Source of the DNA: Massilia phosphatilytica
GTDB taxonomy: Bacteria; Pseudomonadota; Gammaproteobacteria; Burkholderiales; Burkholderiaceae_D
Direction: 5' to 3'
Assembly (NCBI RefSeq): GCF_002968015.1
Contig: NZ_PUIP01000004.1
Span: forward strand, 1 to 64,000
Length of the DNA stretch: 64,000 nt
The notes under the pieces are model-generated. The model searched no databases and had not been told where the DNA came from. It saw only the letters and a program-made list of their open reading frames with translations. A program made the position numbers and the translations under genes. Shown here piece by piece: positions 26,070 through 35,169 of this stretch (position 1 is the first letter of the stretch; every line of letters begins with the position of its first letter).

Positions 26070-27146
26070 ATGATCTTCCGCCAGCTGTTCGATGCCGCGT
26101 CGTCCACCTACACCTACCTGCTCGGAGATGGCGGCGCGGCGCTGCTGATCGACACCGTCTATGAGCAAGTGCCGCGCGACCTCGCGCTCGTACAGGAACT
26201 GGGCCTGCAACTGCTCGCCACGCTCGACACGCACGTCCACGCCGACCACGTCACCGGCGCCTGGCGCATGCACCAGCGCTGCGGAAGCGACATCGCCGTG
26301 GCCGAGGCGGCGGGGACGACGCTGGCGACGCGGCCGCTGCGGCACGGCGACCGCATCCGGTTCGGGAGTCGCCACCTGGACGTGCGTGCCACGCCGGGCC
26401 ATACGGACGGCTGCCTGACATATGTGCTCGACGACGAGAGCATGGCGTTCACCGGCGACAGCCTGCTGATCCGGGGATGCGGACGTACCGACTTCCAGCA
26501 CGGCAGCGCACCCCGGCTGTTCGCGTCGGTGCGCGAGCAGATCCTCACGCTTCCCGCCGACTGTCTCCTGTATCCGGCCCACGATTATCGCGGTGTGACC
26601 GTCACCAGCGTGGCCGAAGAACGCCGCTACAACCCGCGCCTGGGCGGCGAAGTCGACGAGGGCGACTTCATCGGCTACATGAGCGCCCTGAACCTCCCCC
26701 ATCCCAAGATGCTGGCACAGGCGGTGCCGGCCAACCTGCGCTGCGGCCAGCCGGAAGACGGCGCGCCGACGCCCGATGCGCCGGCGTGGGCGCCGCTGAC
26801 GCTGCGCTTTTCGGGGGTATGGGAAATCGAGCCGCTCGCCCTGCTCGAACACGCCTCCGAAGCGCAAATCCTCGACGTGCGCGAAGCGCCCGAGTTCATC
26901 GACAAGTTGGGCCACTTGCCGCACGCACGCCTGATTCCATTGTCACAGCTCGCCGCTCACCTCGATGAGATTGACTGTGGCCGGCCCGTCGTCACCGTTT
27001 GCCGCGCCGGCATCCGCTCGGCCCAGGCCTGCGTACTGCTGGCAAAGGAGGGCTTTGGACAGGTCGCCAACCTGGCGGGCGGGATGTTGCGTTGGAAAAT
27101 CGAAGGGCTTCCGGTGGCATGCGAGACGGAGGTTCACTCCGCCTGA
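26070..27146 (+). CDS. MBL-fold persulfide dioxygenase fused to rhodanese domain
   Basis: A 358-residue fusion. The N-terminal metallo-beta-lactamase domain (1-240) has THVHADHVTG near residue 53, a later TPGHTDGC and YPAHDYRG, giving the ETHE1/Blh-type iron site that oxidises glutathione persulfide to sulfite. The C-terminal rhodanese domain (about 255-355) has LDVREAPEFIDKLGHLPHARLIPL and the active-site Cys in TVCRAGIRSAQA, which transfers sulfane sulfur. Linking both lets sulfite and persulfide be exchanged in one protein. It probably forms an operon with the peroxiredoxin and ends in a 13-bp convergent overlap with the cyanophycinase homologue. Confidence 0.9.
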   Translation: MIFRQLFDAASSTYTYLLGDGGAALLIDTVYEQVPRDLALVQELGLQLLATLDTHVHADHVTGAWRMHQRCGSDIAVAEAAGTTLATRPLRHGDRIRFGSRHLDVRATPGHTDGCLTYVLDDESMAFTGDSLLIRGCGRTDFQHGSAPRLFASVREQILTLPADCLLYPAHDYRGVTVTSVAEERRYNPRLGGEVDEGDFIGYMSALNLPHPKMLAQAVPANLRCGQPEDGAPTPDAPAWAPLTLRFSGVWEIEPLALLEHASEAQILDVREAPEFIDKLGHLPHARLIPLSQLAAHLDEIDCGRPVVTVCRAGIRSAQACVLLAKEGFGQVANLAGGMLRWKIEGLPVACETEVHSA

Positions 27147-28378
27147 TAGAGCGGTAACGCCAGCTTGACGGGCCGCACGTCCATGCGCACGCGGTACACG
27201 GAATAGGTATCGGCCCGGTTCGACGTCCAGCCCTCGCTGTCCGGCGTGCGCGTAAAGGTGAATTCGAAACCGCGGTCGGCGGCCGCGCCGGCCGGGTCGC
27301 CGAATGCGATGCCGGTGGCGCGGGTCTGGTCGCTGTCGCACAGTTTCATCAGGAGGTCGACGACGGCCGTATTGCCGAGGATGTCGGCGGCGAACAGCGG
27401 GCCGCGGTACGACGGGTCGGCCGCATCCACTTTTTCCTTGTCGGGGCCCGGCATGAAGCGTCCGCTCGCGGGATCGTAGCGGTCGCCGCTGTCGAGATAA
27501 CTGATGCGGGCGCCGGTCACGTTGAAGCCGGTGCGCGCGGCGTCCACGGTGGCCTGGCCGAGGTCGAGCAGCAGGGCGCCCTTGTAGCCGATGACGGCGA
27601 TCGACCGGTCCGGCGCGACGACCGCCGCCGTGTTTTCGTCGATGCCAAGGCCCAGGCGGTAGTGCTTGGCCAGCATCACGGGCAGCATGCGGGCGAAGCG
27701 GCCGCGGATCAGCAGGTGCTGGTCGACGAACACGTCGTCGCCGATGAAGCCGAGGCCGGGCGCGATGTCGCGGCCGTCCGTGATGCCGTCGCGCAGCGTG
27801 GGCAGCGGGGCGCGGCCTTCGTAGAACATCGTCTTGCTCATGATGGCGGCGCCGGCGCTCGTCCCGGCGATGACGCCGCCGCGCCGGTACAGGTCCCACA
27901 ACGCGTCCAGCACCGCGCTGTTGCCGCCGTCGGCGTGGCGCAGCGCGGCCGTGATGCGGCCCTGGTCGCCGCCGACGAAGAACGCGCCGCCGGCAGCGCG
28001 CACGCTGGCCGCCAGTTGCGGATCGTCGGCCGCGCGGCGCACGTCGGTGCCGGCCAGCTTCGCGGCCAGCGGCACGACGAAGGGGCGGGCGCCGTAGCTG
28101 GCCAGGATCTCGGCCGTCAGGCGCCCGGAGCGCTCCGGATTGCCGGCCGCGGTCGGGAACACGGCGATGCGTGCGCCGCGGCCGCCGGCCAGTTCCACGA
28201 TCTTTTGCCACACGGGGGCGTTGTCGGCCCGCAGCGCGCCGCCGGCGATCACGAGCGAGCCCTTTGCCGGGCCCGCGGGCGCCCGCGCGTCCGCGCGCGC
28301 GGCGGCCGGCGCCAGGCCGAGGCTCAGCACGAAAGCAAGGGGCAGGGCGGAAAAATGGGCAAATGAGCGGATGGGCAT
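27134..28378 (-). CDS. Exported cyanophycinase-like serine hydrolase (family S51)
   Basis: A 414-residue protein with a Sec signal peptide (residues 1-29) and a peptidase S51/class I amidotransferase-like fold. GSLVIAGGAL near the start, FFVGGDQGRI, and the nucleophile elbow GVIAGTSAGAAIM (Ser near residue 160) match cyanophycinases. They cut cyanophycin (poly-Asp with Arg side chains) to beta-Asp-Arg. The C-terminal 100 residues are an extension not present in the compact enzyme. The start at 28378 places the signal correctly; one 27 bases upstream is possible. No cyanophycin synthetase is nearby, so another isopeptide may be the substrate. Confidence 0.88.
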   Translation of the reverse strand: MPIRSFAHFSALPLAFVLSLGLAPAAARADARAPAGPAKGSLVIAGGALRADNAPVWQKIVELAGGRGARIAVFPTAAGNPERSGRLTAEILASYGARPFVVPLAAKLAGTDVRRAADDPQLAASVRAAGGAFFVGGDQGRITAALRHADGGNSAVLDALWDLYRRGGVIAGTSAGAAIMSKTMFYEGRAPLPTLRDGITDGRDIAPGLGFIGDDVFVDQHLLIRGRFARMLPVMLAKHYRLGLGIDENTAAVVAPDRSIAVIGYKGALLLDLGQATVDAARTGFNVTGARISYLDSGDRYDPASGRFMPGPDKEKVDAADPSYRGPLFAADILGNTAVVDLLMKLCDSDQTRATGIAFGDPAGAAADRGFEFTFTRTPDSEGWTSNRADTYSVYRVRMDVRPVKLALPLYQAE

Positions 28379-28479
28379 GGCTCGTCTCGACGCGGTTGTG
28401 GACACCCATCATCATACCCGTGCCCGGCGTTGCGGCCAAAGCCGGTATCATCGGGGTATGCACCCAGACTGGAGCCAGA

Positions 28480-29445
28480 ATGTTGATCGTGACCCACAGT
28501 GGCAAATTCCACGCCGACGATGCGTGGGCGGTGGCCGTCCTGCTGTTGTTGTACCCGGACGCTGAGCTCGTCCGCACGCGCGACCCCGCCATCATTGCCA
28601 GAGCCGACGTCGCCATCGACGTGGGCGGCGAATGGAACCCGGCCGCGGGCCGCTTCGACCACCACCAGAAAGGCTTCGACGGCGCCCGCGTGAGCGGCGT
28701 GCCGTATGCCAGCGCCGGCCTCGTATGGCGCGAGTACGGCGGGCGCTGCGTCGCGCTGCTGGCCGAGCGGCATGCGGGTCATAAATTGTCGGAGGAGGCC
28801 GCGCAGCAGATGGCGTACGCGATCGATGCGGACGTCGTGCAATACCTCGACCTGTCCGACGTGGGCGCCGCGCGCAACGCCCCTGGCAGCTACGGGCTGT
28901 CCGCCATCGTGTCCGGCTTCAATCCGAACTGGCTCGACGAGCAGCGCCTGGGCTATGGCCCGGCGGCCGAAGCCTACCGCGACGAGCAGTTCCGCCGCGT
29001 GCTGGGCCTGCTGACGGACCTGATGATCAATGCGGTCAAGTACCGCGTGGGTGCGCAGCTCGCGGTCGAGCAGGTGCGTCACGCCGAGGTGCTCGAAGGC
29101 GGCCGCGTCCTGTATCTCAAGAATGCCGCGCTGCCATGGACGGCCATCGTGCGCAAGGAGATGCCGAAGGTGCTGTTCGTCATCAGCTACAGCCTGGCGG
29201 AGCAGCGCCACATGATCCACACGGTGCCCATCGCCGCGGAGAGTTTCGACGCGCGCGCCGACCTGCCGGCGGCCTGGGCGGGCCTGCGCGATGCGGACCT
29301 GGCGGCCGTCACCGGCGTGCCGGACGCGGCGTTTTGCCACAACGGCCTCTTCATCGCGGCCGCGAAGTCGTTCGACGGCATCCTGGAGATGGCGCGGCGG
29401 GCGCTGCGCGAGGTCGATGCGCAGGCGGCCGGCACCGCGGCGTGA
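28480..29445 (+). CDS. MYG1/UPF0160-family metal-dependent hydrolase
   Basis: A 321-residue DHH-like protein of the MYG1 family; the eukaryotic member is a 3'-5' RNA exonuclease, the bacterial function is unknown. The opening IVTHSGKFHADDAWAVAVL and the later VDVGGEWNPAAGRFDHHQKGF carry the metal-binding His/Asp set (HxxxHADD, DHHQ). The start at 28480 follows GGAGCCAGA. Divergent from the cyanophycinase homologue across about 100 bp; the DUF4214 gene follows on the same strand. Confidence 0.88.
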   Translation: MLIVTHSGKFHADDAWAVAVLLLLYPDAELVRTRDPAIIARADVAIDVGGEWNPAAGRFDHHQKGFDGARVSGVPYASAGLVWREYGGRCVALLAERHAGHKLSEEAAQQMAYAIDADVVQYLDLSDVGAARNAPGSYGLSAIVSGFNPNWLDEQRLGYGPAAEAYRDEQFRRVLGLLTDLMINAVKYRVGAQLAVEQVRHAEVLEGGRVLYLKNAALPWTAIVRKEMPKVLFVISYSLAEQRHMIHTVPIAAESFDARADLPAAWAGLRDADLAAVTGVPDAAFCHNGLFIAAAKSFDGILEMARRALREVDAQAAGTAA

Positions 29446-29513
29446 TAATGTGTGCAACTTTTTCGTTGGGACCGATGTCACAATAGCCGCCTCGATTTGC
29501 GACAGGAGGCAAC

Positions 29514-30992
29514 ATGATCAAGGTGACGCTGGACGGCATCCCCAACAATGGCCTGGTATTCGAAACGACGCTCATCACGGCGACGCTGTCGTCCGATGGC
29601 GAAGACTTGCGGTCGGTGATGTACCAGTGGCTGGTCGACGGTCAGATCGTGGCGACGTCGACTGCGAACCAGGCCATCCCGAACAAGTTCCGCGCCGAAG
29701 ACGCGGATGTCGGCAAGGCGGTCACCGTCAACCTGGTCTACAGCGACGCGGCTGGTGTGGAACACAAGGTGGCCGGCGCCAACAGCCTGACCGTCCTCGA
29801 CGTGGAGAACCGTCCGCAGGGCAGTCTCGACGTCGTGTCGGCCGAGAAGGCGCAGTACCTGTTCCTCGCTGGTAACAATCTACGCGACGAGGACGGCATG
29901 GGCACCGTGTCCTACCAGTGGAAGGTTGATGGCCAGGCGATCCCCGGCGCCACCGGGACCGAGTTCACGGCAACGCCGGAGCAGTCGACCCGGCACATCG
30001 AAGTGGTGGCGAGCTGGATCGACGGCCGCGGCCATGCGGAGTCCGTGTCGAGCGACGACAAGTTGTACCTGTCGCTGAACGCCTGGGGCACCGCGGGCGT
30101 CACGGGAACGTTCGCGCCGGGCCAGGCGCTGCACGCGGCCGTGACGGATCCCGACGGCCTCGGCAAGGTGTACTACGGCTGGGAGACCAGCACGGACGGC
30201 AAGACCTGGACGGCCCAGCCCGGTGCCACCAGCCAGGACTTTGCCGTCGGCGCGAACGCGCCCGAGTTGCTGCGTGCACGCGTCATGTACGCGGACAACC
30301 ACGGCTTCGTCGAAGACCACCGGATCGTGCTGGGTGGTCCCGGTGCCGACACCGTGGCGCTGAATGCCGGGGACACCATCAACCTGGGCGCTGGCAACGA
30401 CACGATCCTCGAGGCCGGCGGCACGCTGACCACGGTCGATGGGGGCGCGGGCGTCGACACGTTCGTCGGCGCCGGCCTCTACATGCTCCACACGCCGGGC
30501 GAGGGCGTCGGCACGATCAGGCTGTGGAACGAAGGCGGCTATGGTGCCGGACTCGTCAACGTGGAACGGGTCGTCCTCGGCACGACGGGCACCGCCTTCG
30601 ATACCGACGGCGCCGCCGGCCAAGCCTACCGCCTGTACCAGGCCGCGTTCGACCGCACACCCGACAACTTCGGCATCGGCTTCTGGATCAGCCAGCTCGA
30701 CAAGGGCATCCCCCTGCTGGACGTGGCCGACGCGTTCGTCGGCTCGGCCGAGTTCAAGGACAAGTACGCCAAGGCGACGACGAACGCGGCGCTGGTCGAC
30801 CAGTTCTACGCCAACATCCTGCACCGCGCGCCCGACGCAACCGGCCAGGCGTTCTGGACCGGCGTGCTCGACAAGCACCAGGCCTCCCTCGCGGACGTGC
30901 TCGTCCACTTCAGCGAGAGTCCGGAGAACGTGGCGGCGCTCGTCGGGACGATCCAGGATGGAATCAGTTATCTTCCATACACGGGTCACTGA
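29514..30992 (+). CDS. DUF4214 protein with Ig-like repeats and RTX-like calcium motifs
   Basis: A 492-residue protein with no Sec signal peptide. Three Ig/cadherin-like repeats fill residues 1-270, each with a YQWLVDGQ- or YYGWETSTDG-like strand. An RTX-like region follows (GGPGADTVALNAGDTINLGAGNDTILEAGG ... VDGGAGVDTF), then a DUF4214 domain (about 365-485) with the repeats YRLYQAAFDRTPDNFGIGFW and FYANILHRAPDATGQAFW. This architecture is typical of type I-secreted, calcium-folded surface or S-layer-like proteins. No ABC secretion genes are adjacent. Its stop codon is tandemly duplicated. Confidence 0.85.
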   Translation: MIKVTLDGIPNNGLVFETTLITATLSSDGEDLRSVMYQWLVDGQIVATSTANQAIPNKFRAEDADVGKAVTVNLVYSDAAGVEHKVAGANSLTVLDVENRPQGSLDVVSAEKAQYLFLAGNNLRDEDGMGTVSYQWKVDGQAIPGATGTEFTATPEQSTRHIEVVASWIDGRGHAESVSSDDKLYLSLNAWGTAGVTGTFAPGQALHAAVTDPDGLGKVYYGWETSTDGKTWTAQPGATSQDFAVGANAPELLRARVMYADNHGFVEDHRIVLGGPGADTVALNAGDTINLGAGNDTILEAGGTLTTVDGGAGVDTFVGAGLYMLHTPGEGVGTIRLWNEGGYGAGLVNVERVVLGTTGTAFDTDGAAGQAYRLYQAAFDRTPDNFGIGFWISQLDKGIPLLDVADAFVGSAEFKDKYAKATTNAALVDQFYANILHRAPDATGQAFWTGVLDKHQASLADVLVHFSESPENVAALVGTIQDGISYLPYTGH

Positions 30993-31006
30993 GCGGGTCA
31001 CTGAGC
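30983..31006 (+). repeat. 12-bp tandem duplication spanning the DUF4214 stop codon
   Basis: GGGTCACTGAGC occurs twice in direct succession (30983-30994, 30995-31006). Each copy holds the TGA stop in the same frame. Confidence 0.85.
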
Positions 31007-31048
31007 GTCTGGCTGCGCGCCGTTACGATTTCCTCAAATGGTTGTGGT

Positions 31049-31072
31049 TTTTTGGTGCGAAATCACCAAAAA
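31049..31072. repeat. Inverted repeat between DUF4214 and cheV
   Basis: TTTTTGGTG-CGAAAT-CACCAAAAA, a perfect 9-bp stem with a 6-nt loop. The T-run is on the 5' arm and the A-run on the 3' arm, with no T-tract after the stem. It is therefore not a canonical intrinsic terminator in either direction. A second inverted repeat (TCCCAAAA 31127-31134 / TTTTGGGA 31145-31152) lies just before the cheV start. Confidence 0.6.
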
Positions 31073-31158
31073 GTGACGGAGATTCATGCTGGTCTTTACA
31101 CCGACACGCGGTTCGCGTCTAGAATTTCCCAAAAGAATCAACCTTTTTGGGATGGGAC

Positions 31159-32118
31159 ATGAAATCGGTTCAGCAGGAAGTCGACGAGCGCAGCAACCTT
31201 ACGGGCACGAACAAATTCGAGCTTTTGCTCTTCCGTCTCGGCGGCGACGCCAGCGGCGAGCACAGCGAGCTGTTCGGCATTAACGTCTTCAAAATCCGCG
31301 AGATCGTCGCCATGCCGACGATCACCAAGGTGGCCGGCGCGCCCGATCACGTCCTCGGCGTGGTCAACCTGCGCGGCCAGATCATCCAGGTCCTCGACCT
31401 GCCGAGCATTGCCGGGGTCACGCCCAAGACAGGCCTGAACATCATGCTGGTGACGGAATTCGCGCGCACCACGCAGGCGTTCGCCGTGGAGAGCGTGGAA
31501 GAAATCGTGCGCCTCGACTGGACGCAGGTGATGTCGGCCGAGAGAAGCGCCGGCAGCGGCATGGTCACGAGCATCGCACGCCTGGAAGCGGTGGACGGCC
31601 AGCCGGCCCGCCTTGCCCAGGTGCTGGACGTCGAGACGATCCTGCGCAACCTGAATCCGGAAGCGCATACCGAGAACATCGAACAGGCCGTCGGCACCAA
31701 GATGAAGCTGAAGCCGGGCGCCGTGATCCTGGCGGCCGACGATTCCGTCGTCGCGCGCGCGCTGATCGAGCAGGGCCTGGACGCCATGGGCCTGCCGTTC
31801 GTCATGACCAAGAGCGGCAAGGAGTGCTGGGACCAGTTGAACCACATCGCCGAAGCGGCGGAAGCCGAGGGCAAGACCGTGCACGACAAGGTCGCGCTCG
31901 TCCTGACCGACCTCGAGATGCCGGAAATGGACGGCTTCACCTTGACCCGCAACATCAAGTCGAATGCGCGCTTCGGCAACATGCCGGTCGTGATCCACTC
32001 GTCCCTGTCGGGCACGACAAACGAGGAACACGTCAAGAATGTCCGCGCCGACGCCTACGTCGCCAAGTTCTCGGCCGAGGACCTGTCGCGCACCCTGCGC
32101 ACGCTGCTGCGCCAGTAA
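31159..32118 (+). CDS. cheV: Chemotaxis coupling protein CheV
   Basis: A 319-residue CheV. The N-terminal CheW-like domain (about 15-165; FELLLFRLGG, INVFKIREIVAMPTITKVAGAP, VLGVVNLRGQIIQVLDL) links receptors to CheA. The C-terminal receiver (about 185-318) has ILAADDSVVARAL, the phospho-acceptor Asp in LVLTDLEMPEMDGFTL, and conserved Ser/Lys in IHSSLSG and AKFSAED. The start at 31159 (MKSVQQEV) is preferred to a TTG 12 bases upstream. A TCCCAAAA...TTTTGGGA inverted repeat ends 7 bases before the start and may limit ribosome access. No other chemotaxis gene is nearby. Confidence 0.94.
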   Translation: MKSVQQEVDERSNLTGTNKFELLLFRLGGDASGEHSELFGINVFKIREIVAMPTITKVAGAPDHVLGVVNLRGQIIQVLDLPSIAGVTPKTGLNIMLVTEFARTTQAFAVESVEEIVRLDWTQVMSAERSAGSGMVTSIARLEAVDGQPARLAQVLDVETILRNLNPEAHTENIEQAVGTKMKLKPGAVILAADDSVVARALIEQGLDAMGLPFVMTKSGKECWDQLNHIAEAAEAEGKTVHDKVALVLTDLEMPEMDGFTLTRNIKSNARFGNMPVVIHSSLSGTTNEEHVKNVRADAYVAKFSAEDLSRTLRTLLRQ

Positions 32119-32223
32119 TTCTCTTCACGCGGCGCCGGCATCTCCCGCCGGCCCGCGCCCGCCGCGCCCGCTGAGTTGTTGCTGGGCAACACCCTGAGCC
32201 TGATTTTCCGTAGGAGTTTTCCT

Positions 32224-34671
32224 ATGGCAATAATCCTGTCGCATAATGACAGCTCAGGATGCTGTTTCCCACCTTTTCAGAACCCCATGCTACAGCCCAC
32301 ATCGTTCATCGCGAGCATCTGGTCCACGGATACGGAGGGCGTCTGCACATCGGTCGTCGACCATGCGCCTGGCGCGCTGCCGCCGTTCGCCGTCGCGACC
32401 CGCCTGCAGGACTGGCTGCGTCGGTGTGCCACGGACGGGCAGGCGGCGGACCGCGTCGCGGAGGCGCTGGCGCGGGCGGCATCGTTCGACTGTGAAGTCG
32501 AGATCCCGTGCGCGGACGGCGGCGTGCGTCGGCTCGTCGTGTCCGGCCTGCCGCGCGTCGACGCCGGCGGCAGGTACGCGGGCTGTGCCGGCGCCTTCGC
32601 CGACGTCACGGAGCAGAAGGCCACGCTCGACCGCGCGCTGCGCAGCGAAGCGGAGCACCGCCTCATCGTCGACCACAGCATGGACCTGATCGCGCACTGC
32701 GGCGTGGACGGGCGCTACATCCACGTGTCGCCGTCGTACACGAGCGTCGTCGGCTGGGAGGCGGCGGAGATGGTCGGGCGCAGCGTTCTTGATTTCCTGC
32801 ATCCCGACGACCAGGCGCCGGCCGGCGCCGCGCTCGCGCGCATCCTCGCCGGCGACGACATCGCCGACGCGGTCGAGGTGCGCAAGCGTCACCGCGACGG
32901 CCATTACGTCGCGCTGGGCTCCAAGGTGCGCAAGGTGGCGGACCCGGTCACGGGCAGGGTGCTCGGCGCGGTCCTCGTCTCGCGCGACATCACGCGCGAA
33001 AAGGAGATGCTGCACCGGGTCGAGGATGCGCACGCGCACGTGCGCACGCTCCTGGAAAGCATCGAGGACGGCTTCTTCTCGGTGAACCGCAACTGGGAGA
33101 TCACGTACGCGAACACGCTGGCCGAAGTGTTCGCCGGCGTCGAGCCAGGCACGTCGACGGGCAAGGTATTGTGGGACCTGGCGAACGGCCTGGAGGGCAC
33201 GGAGACCAGCGTCGTCTACCGGCGTGCGATGGCAACGCGCGAGAACGCGTCGTTCGAAACGTTCTACGAACCGGAGGGCGTGTGGCTCAGCGTGCGCGTG
33301 TACGCGCGCGAGGACGGCCTGTCCGTCTTCTTCCACGATATCTCCGACCGCAAGCGCGCCGAGGAACGCCTCGAGCAGCTGGCCACGCGCGATGACCTCA
33401 CGGGCCTGCCCAACCGGGCCTGGCTGAATGGCCATTTGCGGTCGATGCTGGGCCAGGCGCGCGGCCAGGCGGAGACCACGGTGCTGTTCATCGACCTGAA
33501 CCGCTTCAAGGAAGTCAACGATTCGCTGGGCCACGCGGCGGGCGACCATCTGCTGCGCCAGGTGGGCCTGCGGCTGCAATCGTGCCTGCGCCCGGGCGAC
33601 GTCGTGGCGCGGCTGGGTGGCGACGAATTCGTCGTCGCGGCCCATTGCTCGGGCCGCGACGCCGCCGCCGGCATCGCGCAGCGGCTGCTGAAGACCCTCA
33701 CCAATCCATTCCATATCGATGGCCTGGAGATGTGCGTGGGCGCGGCTATCGGCATCAGCCTCTCGGGCCAGGACGGCGCCACGCCGGAACTGCTGTTCCA
33801 GAATGCGGACACGGCGATGTACAAGGCGAAAGCGCTGGGTGCCAGTTCGTACCAGTTCTTCGAGCCGGAGATGAGCGTGGAAGCGCGGCGCCGCCTGCAG
33901 GTGGAGGCGGCGCTGCGGCGCGCGCTGGAGCTGGACCAGTTCGAACTGCATTACCAGCCGCGCATCGATGTGCGCACCCTGCGCCTGCGCGGCGTGGAAG
34001 TCCTGCTGCGCTGGAAGCACCCGGAGCTCGGCCAGGTGCCGCCGCTCGAATTCATCCCGATCGCGGAAGAGCGCGGCCACATCGAGGCGATCGGCCGCTG
34101 GGTGCTGCGCGAGGCCTGCCGCGTCGGCAAGCACCTCTCCGACAAGTTCGGGACGCAGCTGCACGTGTCGGTGAACGTGTCGGCGCGCCAGTTGCGCTCG
34201 CCGGATCTCGTTGCCGAAGTCGGGCAGGCGCTCGCCGAATCCGGCTTCGCGCCGCGCGCGCTGGAACTGGAGCTGACGGAAAGTGCGCTGATCGACGATA
34301 CCGAGCAATCCGTCGACGTGCTCCGGCGCCTCAAGCGCCTGGGCGTGAAGCTGGCGCTGGACGATTTCGGCACCGGCTATTCGAGCCTGTCGTACCTGAA
34401 GCGCTTCCCCGTCGACGTGCTGAAACTGGACCGCTCGTTCTTCCTGGAAGAATGCCCCAGCGGCGACGAGTTCGTCGCGGCCCTCGTCCACATGGCGCAT
34501 GCGCTGGGCCTGAAGGTGGTCGCGGAAGGCATCGAGACGGAAGAGGTGATGGAGACGCTGCGCGACTGCCGCTGCGACGAAGCGCAGGGCTATCTGTTCG
34601 CACGGCCGATGGCGCTGCCGGAGTTCGACAAGTTCCTGCAATGCGAGGTGCCGGGGGCGCTGGCGGCATGA
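32224..34671 (+). CDS. PAS-GGDEF-EAL cyclic-di-GMP signalling protein
   Basis: An 815-residue cytoplasmic protein. Three PAS domains are inferred: a degenerate first one (about 30-145), one with IVDHSMDLIAHCGVDGRYIHVSPSY (about 150-275) and one with LLESIEDGFFSVNRNWEITYAN (about 280-385). The GGDEF domain (390-550) has an intact RLGGDEF. The EAL domain (565-810) reads EVLLRWKHP in place of EALL but keeps NVSARQL, ELTES, DDFGTGYSS, LKLDRSF and AEGIETEE. Both activities are possible. The start at 32224 is set by AGGAG at 32212-32216. It follows cheV on the same strand with a 105-bp gap. Confidence 0.93.
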   Translation: MAIILSHNDSSGCCFPPFQNPMLQPTSFIASIWSTDTEGVCTSVVDHAPGALPPFAVATRLQDWLRRCATDGQAADRVAEALARAASFDCEVEIPCADGGVRRLVVSGLPRVDAGGRYAGCAGAFADVTEQKATLDRALRSEAEHRLIVDHSMDLIAHCGVDGRYIHVSPSYTSVVGWEAAEMVGRSVLDFLHPDDQAPAGAALARILAGDDIADAVEVRKRHRDGHYVALGSKVRKVADPVTGRVLGAVLVSRDITREKEMLHRVEDAHAHVRTLLESIEDGFFSVNRNWEITYANTLAEVFAGVEPGTSTGKVLWDLANGLEGTETSVVYRRAMATRENASFETFYEPEGVWLSVRVYAREDGLSVFFHDISDRKRAEERLEQLATRDDLTGLPNRAWLNGHLRSMLGQARGQAETTVLFIDLNRFKEVNDSLGHAAGDHLLRQVGLRLQSCLRPGDVVARLGGDEFVVAAHCSGRDAAAGIAQRLLKTLTNPFHIDGLEMCVGAAIGISLSGQDGATPELLFQNADTAMYKAKALGASSYQFFEPEMSVEARRRLQVEAALRRALELDQFELHYQPRIDVRTLRLRGVEVLLRWKHPELGQVPPLEFIPIAEERGHIEAIGRWVLREACRVGKHLSDKFGTQLHVSVNVSARQLRSPDLVAEVGQALAESGFAPRALELELTESALIDDTEQSVDVLRRLKRLGVKLALDDFGTGYSSLSYLKRFPVDVLKLDRSFFLEECPSGDEFVAALVHMAHALGLKVVAEGIETEEVMETLRDCRCDEAQGYLFARPMALPEFDKFLQCEVPGALAA

Positions 34672-34710
34672 CTTCGCTTACACTGGCGCTTTCAGCGAGC
34701 CTCCAGCACC

Positions 34711-35148
34711 ATGTCACCGTCCCCGAATATCCACGCCTGCCCGGAATGCGGCGCCGCGTACACGGCCACTGACGACGATTGCGCGGCGCGGTTCGACCTG
34801 CTGCTCGCCCTGGACCATTCGCACCGGGAGCCGTGGGGAAGCCGCCATGGGCAGGCATTCGCCGCGTACGCGCTCCAGCATCCCGTGAAGCACGCGGCAT
34901 CGCTCGACCGCGCCTGGCTGGCGCTCCACCAGATCTACGTGAGCGGGACGGCGCCCGACCGTGTCTTCGGCGCGCTCGTTGCCGCGCGCGGAAAGGCACC
35001 CCCGGGCTGGGACGTGCCGGCGCGTGCCGCGCGTCCGGTGCATGCGCCGGCCGTCACGATCGCCGACCTGGGCGACTTCGAGGCCGCGACCTACCCCGGC
35101 CGGCTGGACGACTGGTGCCGCGCGGCGCTGGCCGCGTGGATGCCGTGA
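34711..35148 (+). CDS. DUF5946-like hypothetical protein
   Basis: A 145-residue soluble protein opening with CPECGAAYTATDDDCAARFD, a Cys-rich N-terminus that may bind zinc, followed by a helical HGQAFAAYALQHPVKHAASLDRAWLALHQIYVSG segment. It resembles DUF5946 proteins, a family without known function; the assignment is from memory. It converges on gudD with a 21-bp gap. Confidence 0.65.
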   Translation: MSPSPNIHACPECGAAYTATDDDCAARFDLLLALDHSHREPWGSRHGQAFAAYALQHPVKHAASLDRAWLALHQIYVSGTAPDRVFGALVAARGKAPPGWDVPARAARPVHAPAVTIADLGDFEAATYPGRLDDWCRAALAAWMP

Positions 35149-35169
35149 GCGGCTGGCGCCCGGCCGGTT

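Noticed and set aside
31049..31072. Intrinsic terminator after DUF4214
   Set aside because: T-run on the 5' arm and A-run on the 3' arm, with no T-tract after the stem on either strand.
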